A DNA stretch of 64,000 bases from Phocaeicola faecium (GTDB taxonomy: Bacteria > Bacteroidota > Bacteroidia > Bacteroidales > Bacteroidaceae): the NCBI RefSeq assembly GCF_014837055.1, contig NZ_JACSPQ010000053.1, positions 1-64,000 of the forward strand, given 5' to 3'. Both the position numbers and the translations under genes were made by a program. Numbering within the stretch: the first letter of the stretch is position 1; each line of letters starts with the position of its first letter. Positions 1 through 6,715 of the stretch are shown here, in pieces. The notes under the pieces were generated by a model. The model made no database searches. It was not told the DNA's origin and worked only from the letters and a program-made list of their open reading frames with translations.

Positions 1-1
1 G

Positions 2-553
2 AAGTACGTGGATGCCCTGGAAGAGAACAGGACGCTGGCCACACAGGCAATACACTACATCGGCAAGTTGTACAAGATAGAATCTCAAGCCAATGAAGCC
101 GGACTCACAGCTGAAGAGCGTAAGGAAAAACGTATCAGTGAGGCCTATCCGCTGATACTTGAATTTGAAAAGTGGCTGCAGGATGCTTATCTCAGAGTGC
201 TTCCTAAAAGCCGTATGGGTAAAGCCATCGAATATACGTACACGCTCCTTCCAAGACTTTCCAGGTACGTAAACGACGGAAGAATCGAAATTGATGACAA
301 CCGCATAGAAAATGCCATAAGACCTTTGGCTTTGGGAAGAAAAAACTATCTGTTCTGCGGTAACGACGCATCCGCATACAGGGCTGCCATCGTGTACTCA
401 CTGATAGCCACCTGCAAGTCTGCAGAAGTAGACCCTAGAATTTGGATGGAAGATGTCCTGAGCAAAATTCCATATTATGAGAGGGATGATAAAAATATGG
501 AAGAACTTCTACCACGTAATTGGGCTAAATCCCATCAAACTTGTTCCGAATAA
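2..553 (+). CDS. IS66 family transposase (TnpC), C-terminal part
   Basis: DDE transposase that moves the IS66 element by cutting and joining its ends. Only the last roughly 184 codons are present; the frame is open from the first bases, so the gene starts upstream. The conserved IS66 C-terminal block is visible: IDDNRIENAIRPLALGRKNY (the last catalytic acid lies in the DNxxEN-type segment), then NYLFCGND and a YSLIATCKSAEVDP segment before the short IS66 C-terminal domain. No frameshift is seen in this part. Family recognition is strong; whether the complete element is active cannot be judged. Confidence 0.9.
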   Translation, partial: KYVDALEENRTLATQAIHYIGKLYKIESQANEAGLTAEERKEKRISEAYPLILEFEKWLQDAYLRVLPKSRMGKAIEYTYTLLPRLSRYVNDGRIEIDDNRIENAIRPLALGRKNYLFCGNDASAYRAAIVYSLIATCKSAEVDPRIWMEDVLSKIPYYERDDKNMEELLPRNWAKSHQTCSE

Positions 554-558
554 ACACT

Positions 559-602
559 ATTAGTTCCGAATCGACTACAAATAACACCGATTCGGAACTA
601 AT
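559..602. terminator. Perfect 15-bp inverted repeat behind the IS66 transposase
   Basis: Arms 559-573 and 588-602 are exact reverse complements (ATTAGTTCCGAATCG and its complement) around a 14-nt loop. It sits 6 bp after the transposase stop codon. It could end transcription of the element, but no T-run follows, so a role as a transposase-binding or structural site is equally possible. Confidence 0.5.
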
Positions 603-638
603 TCACAAAATTTGCAACGTGGTTTACCGAATGCTTAC

Positions 639-948
639 AAATCATTCGTATTAAAACAATTTACGTCCTATTTATTGGAAGATTTGGGAGGAATTAGTAT
701 GATGTAGAAAACGTATCGTTTTGGGGTATCCTTTAGAAGTAAAAGAAAATGTACTTGTTGGAAAAGAATAATCTATTTCATCTGTTTTCTAAACCTTTCT
801 TAAAGTAATAAGAATATATTCTGTATGCCATTCTACAAAAGTGTATTATTTGAGAAAACAGAAGGCTGTATAGATTGATGTCTTTTATAAAAGGTAAGTG
901 TTATTACATAGTACCCAAATTTAGAAAATACTGTTGTAAGAATAATTA
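639..948. other. Gene-free gap, no recognisable content
   Basis: About 310 AT-rich bases between the presumed IS66 right end and the end of the HNH gene. Short broken frames are present, but none resembles a known protein. I see no RNA gene, promoter match or clear hairpin terminator. Confidence 0.5.
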
Positions 949-2016
949 TTATTCTATGGATATGGCTTTTTTGTTTGCCTCTATATGGCAACTATGACAA
1001 AGCGTAATTAGATCCTCGTCTTTAACATCCCAAGGTAGATGTGAACGTGAATATTTTTTATGATGAACTTCTAATGTTTCAGAACTATTTAGTTTGTACA
1101 ATGGAAATATAATTGCAAAATCATTTTTGGTTAACATAACAAGTCGTTTATTGTAATCAATGCCAGTGATGTAATTATAGCAAAAGGTAAGATAAATATT
1201 ATCATTTGTGGTATTACCTTTTGTATATTGTACGAAAATAGTATCACAATCATAATATTTCTTGGTCTCAAAAGGTTCACATTTGATGCTTTTAAACTGG
1301 ACTGTACTTACATCATTGTTAGATAATTCTTTACTCGAAATAATAAGAATATTACCTGCCAAAGCTATTGTTTTCCAGTCTGACCAACAAAAACTAAACA
1401 TACCCAAGTGATACTTGTTTAGGTAAATATTATATTTTGGAATATAATTAGCTTCATTTAAATTATAGAGTTTGTAAGTATCATAGGAAGATTGATTCTT
1501 TAAATTTTCAGAATTATATTGAAGTGATGCGCTCTCTTTATTAAACACTGATATTATTATATCCGCAACTTTGGGGAAATCTACATATTTAAGTAATTCA
1601 TTAATGTCATTTAATTTGATTGTATTATAGCAATTCTGGCAAATGTAATTATCCATCCTTTTTCTTCTTTCTCGTTTTTGTATCCATCTATCATCTTGAA
1701 GTAGTCCTTTATAATATTCATTCTCTCCTGTTGTTATTATAGATGATTGGAGAGGGAATAGGGTGGTGGAAGATTCTGTTTTTATTTTTTCAATATCTAT
1801 TTCAACTTCTTTCGGAATGGTAATATTGCTGGAATGTTCTGCAATCTCTTTAGGAGGTATTGAAGAACTTGTTTCCGTATTAATTTCCAAAGTATTTGTA
1901 GTAGTTATACTATTATTCTTTCTTTTCTTTAAAAGTGAAAAGGTAGTATATGTAAACAGGACTGTCAGTAATGAGATAGATAGTAAGATAAGTAAAATGG
2001 TTATTGTCATATCCAT
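949..2016 (-). CDS. Membrane-anchored protein with a split HNH endonuclease motif
   Basis: 355 residues. An N-terminal hydrophobic helix (about 4-28) is followed by KKRK, suggesting a membrane anchor with a cytoplasmic body. Residues 30-100 are Ser/Thr-rich linker. The HNH elements are present but separated: RWIQKRERRKR and CQNC (Cys126/Cys129) begin the fold, while LEVHHKKY (His318/His319), the PWD and LITLC segments, and CHSCH (340-344) complete it. In ordinary HNH proteins these parts are a few dozen residues apart; here about 185 residues of unrecognised sequence lie between them. The metal and catalytic residues therefore look intact. The gene is very AT-rich, unlike the CoA-transferase gene beside it, which suggests transfer. 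Substrate and role are unknown. Confidence 0.7.
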   Translation of the reverse strand: MDMTITILLILLSISLLTVLFTYTTFSLLKKRKNNSITTTNTLEINTETSSSIPPKEIAEHSSNITIPKEVEIDIEKIKTESSTTLFPLQSSIITTGENEYYKGLLQDDRWIQKRERRKRMDNYICQNCYNTIKLNDINELLKYVDFPKVADIIISVFNKESASLQYNSENLKNQSSYDTYKLYNLNEANYIPKYNIYLNKYHLGMFSFCWSDWKTIALAGNILIISSKELSNNDVSTVQFKSIKCEPFETKKYYDCDTIFVQYTKGNTTNDNIYLTFCYNYITGIDYNKRLVMLTKNDFAIIFPLYKLNSSETLEVHHKKYSRSHLPWDVKDEDLITLCHSCHIEANKKAISIE

Positions 2017-2121
2017 ATCAATATAAAATTAAGATATTGTTTTATACATGAGCAAATTTAGAAAAATATTTCTATTTATACGAGTATAATAAAAATTAGG
2101 TTTGGCGGAGAGAGCGGATGG

Positions 2122-2171
2122 GATAAAAAACACCCGCACTTGAACAGCAATGCGGAGTTCAAACGCGGGTG
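2122..2171 (-). terminator. Rho-independent terminator of the CoA-transferase gene
   Basis: Inverted repeat 2131-2145 / 2157-2171 with a two-base mismatch, followed on the minus strand by a run of Ts (plus-strand A-run at 2125-2130). It lies 26 bp beyond the stop codon at 2197. Confidence 0.85.
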
Positions 2172-2196
2172 GAGTATAACAGATAAGGATATTCGG

Positions 2197-3687
2197 TTAG
2201 AATGCGCCCCAATCAGTCAGACGCATGTCGCCTTTCTGCATGAATACTTGGTGCATACCCAGCGCGGCGGCAAGGCTGTGGCTGGTCTGCCCTTTGGTGG
2301 CTATCTTCAGATAATCCCATAACAGTTGCTTGTAGTCGGGGTGAGCGCAGTTCTCTATGACGGCTTTCGCACGTTCTGCCGGACTCTTACCACGCAGGTC
2401 GGCAACGCCCTGTTCGGTAATAATCACGTTGACGGAATGTTCGCTATGGTCTTGGTGCGACACCATCGGTACGATGGAACTGATGCATCCGCCCTTTGCC
2501 GTAGACGGGCAGGTGAAGATAGAAATGTATGCGCTGCGGGTAAAGTCGCCCGAACCGCCAATGCCGTTCATCATCTTCGTGCCGCAGATGTGTGTAGAGT
2601 TGACATTACCGTAAATGTCGGCTTCGATGGCAGTGTTCATTGATATAACACCGATACGGCGCACCACTTCCGGACAGTTGGATATCTCCGACGGACGCAA
2701 CACTAACTTGTGGCGGAAAAAGTCCATGTTATCATAAATATCTTGCAGGCAGTCGTTTGTAACACTGAGCGAACAGGTGCTGCCAAACTTGATACGCCCT
2801 TCCTTTATCAATTTAATCACAGAGTTCTGAATGACCTCGGTGTACATCTCGAACGGCGGAATGCTTTGGTCTTTACCCAATGCGCTAAGCACTGCGTTGG
2901 CAATGTTTCCCACGCCCGACTGCAAGGGCAGGAAGGTAGAAGGGATGATGCCTTTCCGGAGGTCGGCAGCAAGAAATTCGGCAACGTTCTGCCCGATTTT
3001 GTCTGTAACGGGGTCGGGGTCATGGAAACCACGTGCCTCATCGGGGATATTCGTCTCTACTATTCCGACAATCTTTTCCGGATCTACTTGGATGTACGGC
3101 AACCCGATGCGGTCGCTCGGTTTCACGATGGGAATCGGGCGGCGGAAAGGAGGACGCTCCATTTCATACAAGTCGTGCATACCGATGATGGACTTGCTGT
3201 GGGCAGCATTCAGTTCAACGATTATTTTGTCTGCGAGCCGGGCAATGGTAGGCGTAATGCCCACTCCGGCAGTAAGGTAAATACGCCCGTCGCCGGTAAT
3301 TTCACACGCCTCGATGATAGCCGTGCTCACATGTCCCAAAAAGCCGGAGCGCAGACGCTGAGCCACTTGCGAAAGGTGAATGTCTGTATAGTTAATCTCT
3401 CCGTTGTTCACTGCCTTGCGGAAATCTGTGTTCGTGGTATAAGGAGCACGAAACTTAATCGCCTTCGCGCGGGTTAAAGCCCCGTCACATGAGTCGCCCG
3501 TAGAAGCTCCCGTAATAATGCCTATCTGGAAAGATTCTCCCTTAGCATGTTTCTCCTCGGCTATCTTTGCCAGTTCTAAGGTTACAGCCTTCGGGCTTCC
3601 AGCCGGCGTAAACCCGCTCAGCCCGATGATATCGCCGTCTTTAATCAAGTTAGCAGCTTCGGTTGCCGAAATAAATCTAAAGTTCAT
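2197..3687 (-). CDS. Acetyl-CoA hydrolase/transferase family protein (succinyl-CoA:acetate CoA-transferase type)
   Basis: 496-residue class I CoA-transferase, the usual full length for the Cat1/AarC group. These cytoplasmic enzymes move CoA between acyl-CoA and a carboxylic acid, typically succinyl-CoA and acetate; hydrolase is the historical name. The N-terminal half carries the GLSGFTPAG segment and the C-terminal half the GVGNIANAVL block (from 268). EMYTEVIQ places the expected catalytic glutamate at 284. Single gene with its own promoter and terminator, divergent from miaB. In a succinate- and acetate-forming anaerobe a role in linking the two acids is likely. Exact substrate preference cannot be read from sequence. 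Confidence 0.88.
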   Translation of the reverse strand: MNFRFISATEAANLIKDGDIIGLSGFTPAGSPKAVTLELAKIAEEKHAKGESFQIGIITGASTGDSCDGALTRAKAIKFRAPYTTNTDFRKAVNNGEINYTDIHLSQVAQRLRSGFLGHVSTAIIEACEITGDGRIYLTAGVGITPTIARLADKIIVELNAAHSKSIIGMHDLYEMERPPFRRPIPIVKPSDRIGLPYIQVDPEKIVGIVETNIPDEARGFHDPDPVTDKIGQNVAEFLAADLRKGIIPSTFLPLQSGVGNIANAVLSALGKDQSIPPFEMYTEVIQNSVIKLIKEGRIKFGSTCSLSVTNDCLQDIYDNMDFFRHKLVLRPSEISNCPEVVRRIGVISMNTAIEADIYGNVNSTHICGTKMMNGIGGSGDFTRSAYISIFTCPSTAKGGCISSIVPMVSHQDHSEHSVNVIITEQGVADLRGKSPAERAKAVIENCAHPDYKQLLWDYLKIATKGQTSHSLAAALGMHQVFMQKGDMRLTDWGAF

Positions 3688-3721
3688 GGTATCAGTGTTT
3701 TTATATTCAGTATTATAGTTT

Positions 3722-3734
3722 CAACCAATGGTTG
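3722..3734. promoter_or_regulatory. Small palindrome in the leader of the CoA-transferase gene
   Basis: CAACCA-A-TGGTTG lies between the minus-strand -7 box and the start codon. It could be an operator or chance; only 6-bp arms. Confidence 0.25.
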
Positions 3735-3737
3735 TCC

Positions 3738-3745
3738 CAAATATA
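3738..3745 (-). promoter_or_regulatory. Bacteroides -7 box for the CoA-transferase gene
   Basis: Minus-strand TATATTTG matches TAnnTTTG, about 50 bp before the start codon at 3687. No clear -33 element. Confidence 0.55.
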
Positions 3746-3798
3746 CAAATAAATCTGATATATTCAGCTTAATTTATGGAAGTTAACCAAGAAACCGA

Positions 3799-3806
3799 TA
3801 TCTTTG
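3799..3806 (+). promoter_or_regulatory. -7 box of miaB; decides the start codon
   Basis: TATCTTTG matches TAnnTTTG 29 bp before the ATG at 3836. An upstream in-frame ATG at 3776 lies before this box and would not be on the transcript, so 3836 is preferred. Confidence 0.7.
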
Positions 3807-3835
3807 CATCCTCATTTCTAAAAATAACAAGCATT

Positions 3836-5209
3836 ATGACAAAAGAAACTACAGGAGCAGACTTTAAATCTGCAACTGAACAAGGAAACAAAAAACTGTT
3901 TATTGAGACCTACGGCTGTCAGATGAACGTGGCAGACAGCGAGGTGGTGGCATCAATCATGCAAATGGCGGGCTACTCACCCTGCGAGAGCTTAGACGAA
4001 GCCGACGCGGTGTTTATGAACACCTGCTCCATCCGCGACAATGCCGAACAAAAGATTCTGAACAGGCTGGAGTTCTTCCATTCATTACGTAAAAAGCGCA
4101 AACACCTGATTGTAGGTGTGCTGGGCTGTATGGCAGAGCGCGTGAAAAGTGATTTGATAGAACATCATCACGTAGACTTGGTGGCTGGTCCGGATGCTTA
4201 TCTGACACTACCCGACCTGATAGCCTCGGTAGAAGCGGGCGAAAAAGCCATTAACGTAGACCTCTCGGTAACGGAGACATACCGCGACGTAATTCCCTCT
4301 CGCATCTGCGGCAACCGCATTTCAGGCTTTGTCTCTATCATGCGCGGCTGTAACAACTTCTGCCATTACTGCATCGTGCCCTATACCCGCGGACGCGAAC
4401 GGAGCCGCGATGTAGAAAGCATACTGAACGAGGTGCGCGACCTGCAACAGAAGGGTTACAAGGAAGTAACGCTGTTAGGGCAGAACGTAAACTCATACCG
4501 GTTTGAACGCGGCGACGAAGTGGTGACCTTCCCCATGCTGTTACGCCTTGTGGCAGAAACCGTTCCCACGATGCGGGTGCGTTTCACTACCTCCCATCCG
4601 AAAGACATGAGCGATGAAACGCTCCGGGTAATCGCCGAAGTGCCTAACGTATGCAAACACATCCATCTGCCCGTACAGAGCGGAAGCTCACGCATCTTGA
4701 AACTGATGAACCGGAAATACACGCGCGAATGGTATTTGGAACGTGTGGAAGCCATCCGCCGTATTATCCCCGACTGCGGACTAAGTACCGATATCTTTTC
4801 GGGATTCCATTCGGAAACGGAAGAAGACCACCAGTTGTCTCTCTCACTGATGCGCGAATGTGCCTACGACTCGGCTTTCATGTTTAAATACTCTGAACGC
4901 CCCGGAACATACGCATCGAAACATCTTCCGGACGATGTTCCTGAAGAAGTGAAAATCCGCCGCCTGAACGAACTGATAGAATTGCAGAACCAGCTTTCGG
5001 CAGAAAGCAATGCTAAAGACGTTGGCAAGGTGTTCGAAGTATTGGTGGAAGGTGTATCCAAACGCTCGAAAGAACAGCTCTTCGGACGCACGGAACAGAA
5101 CAAGGTGGTAGTGTTCGACCGCGGAACTCACCGCATCGGCGATTTCGTAAAAGTACGCATCACTGAATCAAGTTCAGCAACGCTGAAAGGCATCGAAGTA
5201 GTTGAATAA
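3836..5209 (+). CDS. miaB: tRNA-2-methylthio-N6-dimethylallyladenosine synthase MiaB
   Basis: 457-residue radical-SAM methylthiotransferase that adds a methylthio group to N6-isopentenyl-A37 in tRNAs reading UNN codons. Domain order is complete. The N-terminal domain binds the auxiliary 4Fe-4S cluster through Cys28 (ETYGCQMN), Cys64 (MNTCSIRDN) and Cys98 (GVLGCMAER). The radical-SAM CxxxCxxC is at Cys172/176/179 (GCNNFCHYC). A C-terminal TRAM domain covers about the last 65 residues. The start at 3836 is chosen because a 20-codon longer version would begin upstream of the promoter and because TGADFKSA close to the N-terminus fits relatives. Monocistronic, ending in a strong terminator. Confidence 0.95.
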   Translation: MTKETTGADFKSATEQGNKKLFIETYGCQMNVADSEVVASIMQMAGYSPCESLDEADAVFMNTCSIRDNAEQKILNRLEFFHSLRKKRKHLIVGVLGCMAERVKSDLIEHHHVDLVAGPDAYLTLPDLIASVEAGEKAINVDLSVTETYRDVIPSRICGNRISGFVSIMRGCNNFCHYCIVPYTRGRERSRDVESILNEVRDLQQKGYKEVTLLGQNVNSYRFERGDEVVTFPMLLRLVAETVPTMRVRFTTSHPKDMSDETLRVIAEVPNVCKHIHLPVQSGSSRILKLMNRKYTREWYLERVEAIRRIIPDCGLSTDIFSGFHSETEEDHQLSLSLMRECAYDSAFMFKYSERPGTYASKHLPDDVPEEVKIRRLNELIELQNQLSAESNAKDVGKVFEVLVEGVSKRSKEQLFGRTEQNKVVVFDRGTHRIGDFVKVRITESSSATLKGIEVVE

Positions 5210-5213
5210 ATAA

Positions 5214-5287
5214 AAGACACGGAACTGCAAAAAGATTTCAATTCCGTGTCTTCAGAGCCTGTTGCACAATAGTGCGACAGGCTTTTA
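5214..5287. terminator. Double hairpin between convergent miaB and pspC
   Basis: First hairpin 5214-5224 / 5242-5252 (11-bp perfect arms). Second hairpin 5256-5267 / 5272-5283 (12 bp with one wobble), followed by TTTTAT. The arrangement can stop transcription from both sides. Confidence 0.8.
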
Positions 5288-5300
5288 TATTTGAAAAAAG

Positions 5301-5501
5301 TCAATCTTCATTTCGTTTCACTTCAGGCATGATAAGCCACAAAATCAAATATACGATACCGCCGGAGAACACAGTAAAAAACGTAGCCAATACATATACG
5401 ATACGTACCAACGTAATATCCCATCCAAAATAATCCGCAATTCCCGAACACACCCCGGCAATCATTCGGTTATTCGACCGAGTTAATCTTCTTTTTTCCA
5501 T
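5301..5501 (-). CDS. PspC domain protein
   Basis: 66-residue small membrane protein matching the whole PspC domain: RLTRSNNRMIAGVCSGIADY followed by FGWDITLVRIVYVL and a hydrophobic helix ending LILWLIMPE. PspC proteins act in envelope stress responses with PspB/PspA in enterobacteria. Stand-alone short copies are common in Bacteroidetes and their role there is not established. Convergent with miaB; no partner psp genes nearby. Confidence 0.88.
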   Translation of the reverse strand: MEKRRLTRSNNRMIAGVCSGIADYFGWDITLVRIVYVLATFFTVFSGGIVYLILWLIMPEVKRNED

Positions 5502-5617
5502 AATCGAGTTTTATTTATGGCGACTAAGATACAAATAAAAGCGTTTACTCCCCCTCAGAACAGCCGAATTTTTCCGACAAAATAAAAATTTGCCCCCTCT
5601 CTTTTGCAAGCCTAAAA

Positions 5618-5705
5618 TTTCTACCCGTTAAACTGATTAATACTATGGGTAGAACAAAGCAATTCTACCGCTTGAAATAGGTAACGCTAACGGTAGTTTT
5701 TTCCG
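5618..5705 (+). repeat. Dispersed four-block intergenic repeat, copy A
   Basis: Blocks: CTACCC at 5621, CTATGGGTAG at 5643, AATTCTACCGC at 5661 and AACGCTAACGGTAG at 5683, so block starts are 22, 18 and 22 bp apart. Blocks 1/2 and 3/4 can each pair into a hairpin (CTACCC with GGGTAG; CTACCG with CGGTAG). A T-run follows. The same blocks at the same spacing occur at 25388-25478 (inverted) and 62058-62145. The 393-bp gap 5502-5895 otherwise holds only the tRNA promoter. Confidence 0.85.
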
Positions 5706-5824
5706 GGATATCAGCGTAGCGAGCCGTACGGAAATATACTCCTGATTAACAATATATTACATCAACCACAGAATAAAGAGCAATTACCATGATTAAAATA
5801 TTTTCAAAATTTTTACTCAAAACT

Positions 5825-5855
5825 TTTGCAGATTCAGAAAACTTTCATACCTTTG
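5825..5855 (+). promoter_or_regulatory. Promoter of tRNA-Phe
   Basis: TTTG (5825-5828), 19 bp, TACCTTTG (5848-5855): a full match to the Bacteroides consensus, 40 bp before the mature tRNA. Confidence 0.85.
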
Positions 5856-5895
5856 CACCGCAATCGAGAAACAAAGCAACGAAACGATTAAAAAC

Positions 5896-5968
5896 GGTGC
5901 CATAGCTCAGTTGGTAGAGCAAAGGACTGAAAATCCTTGTGTCCCCGGTTCGATTCCTGGTGGCACCA
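5896..5968 (+). tRNA. tRNA-Phe (GAA)
   Basis: 73-nt cloverleaf with acceptor arms GGTGCCA / TGGCACC, D-loop CAGTTGGTAGAG, anticodon stem GGACT / AATCC around the GAA anticodon, and T-loop GGTTCGATTCC. CCA is not encoded. It marks the left edge of an accessory island. Confidence 0.97.
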
Positions 5969-5977
5969 CTGAAAGTC

Positions 5978-6009
5978 AGAGAGTTACAGCAATGTAGCTC
6001 TCTTTTTTT
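5978..6009 (+). terminator. Terminator of tRNA-Phe
   Basis: Arms 5978-5987 / 5994-6003 (10 bp, one wobble) followed by seven Ts, starting 9 bp after the tRNA. Confidence 0.88.
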
Positions 6010-6054
6010 ATGCTCAATAGGCTCAACGGATTTTCCCAGTTGGCAAGCTTTCTT

Positions 6055-6296
6055 TTAAGCGTATAGCATAGCCAGCCTGAACAGGAAAAATTTTACATCA
6101 GCCACCCCTCTTAACTGGTTTCGAAAAGCTTTTATTTTTGCATTGAACGACTCCGCTGAAGCATTGGTCAATCGCTCTTCAAAATAATTTATGATGGTCG
6201 TACTATGGCTTGAAAACGTATCAAGCACCTTGTTGAACTCCATATAGTCAAACCTTTCCACTTCATTGTACCATCTTGCGAGATTTAGGGGTCAGC
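6055..6296 (-). pseudogene. C-terminal remnant of an ISAon1-type (ISL3-like DDE) transposase
   Basis: About 80 codons resembling the end of Bacteroidetes ISAon1-family transposases: LARWYNEVE at the start, LTNASAESFNAKIKAFRNQL with the terminal catalytic glutamate region, then VKFFLFRLAMLYA and stop. The frame is open upstream of the GTG at 6261, back to about 6296. No N-terminal domain or second end of the element is found, so this is a fragment. It lies immediately behind the tRNA-Phe terminator, a place where mobile DNA often inserts. Confidence 0.75.
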
Positions 6297-6444
6297 GGAT
6301 ATTGAAAATGGAACAAATTAAAAAATAAGATATGGCACATATAAAACGCCCGATACGACCTCCATAAAAAGAGTGGGTAATACACAAATTTCAATTATAA
6401 GGCAGTTTGTTGTCAAAGCTTGAGTTCTTTTGGTAGGTAATCAT

Positions 6445-6452
6445 TATCTTTG
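6445..6452 (+). promoter_or_regulatory. -7 box of the restriction island operon
   Basis: TATCTTTG 45 bp before the HTH gene start; TTG at 6420-6422 is a possible -33 element at 22 bp. It probably drives the regulator and the restriction enzyme together. Confidence 0.6.
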
Positions 6453-6496
6453 CAGATACCATCAATTATTAATGCACGTATGCAATACGTTTCAAT

Positions 6497-6715
6497 ATGG
6501 GAACAGAAAAAATAAACAGACTAAAAATAGTATTGGTAGAACAAGGGAAAACTGGGAAATGGTTGGCTGAACAGTTGGGAAAGAACGAGGCGACCGTTTC
6601 GCGCTGGTGTTCCAATGCTACCCAGCCTTCATTGGAAATGCTGATGAAGATAGCCTCCATATTGAATGTAGATGCGAGAAGATTGATTAACGATGGAATT
6701 AATAAAGAAATATGA
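6497..6715 (+). CDS. Small XRE-type HTH regulator of the restriction operon
   Basis: 72 residues, almost entirely one Cro/C1-type helix-turn-helix: INRLKIVLVEQGKTGKWLAE, then GKNEATVSRWCSN as the recognition helix and PSLEMLMKIASILNV as helices 4-5. Its stop overlaps the start of the restriction enzyme (6712-6715, ATGA), so the two are translationally coupled. Length and position resemble control proteins of restriction-modification operons, which delay nuclease expression until DNA is methylated. That role is inferred from context; an operator was not identified. Confidence 0.85.
   Translation: MGTEKINRLKIVLVEQGKTGKWLAEQLGKNEATVSRWCSNATQPSLEMLMKIASILNVDARRLINDGINKEI

Larger units (their letters stand above)
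1..638 (+). mobile_element. IS66-family insertion sequence, 3' part
   Basis: Right-hand end of an IS66-type element whose left part lies outside the window. The transposase reading frame ends at 553. A GCTTAC sequence ending at 638 resembles the inward GTAAGC end typical of IS66 elements, so the right end is placed there tentatively. The left end and target duplication cannot be seen, so the boundary is an inference. Confidence 0.6.

Noticed and set aside
780..863. 10-bp inverted repeat TCTGTTTTCT / AGAAAACAGA
   Set aside because: 64 bp apart in AT-rich DNA with no other support; likely chance.
2710..3477. 255-codon plus-strand frame opposite the CoA-transferase gene
   Set aside because: It is a shadow of the well-conserved gene on the other strand; no start context or known family.
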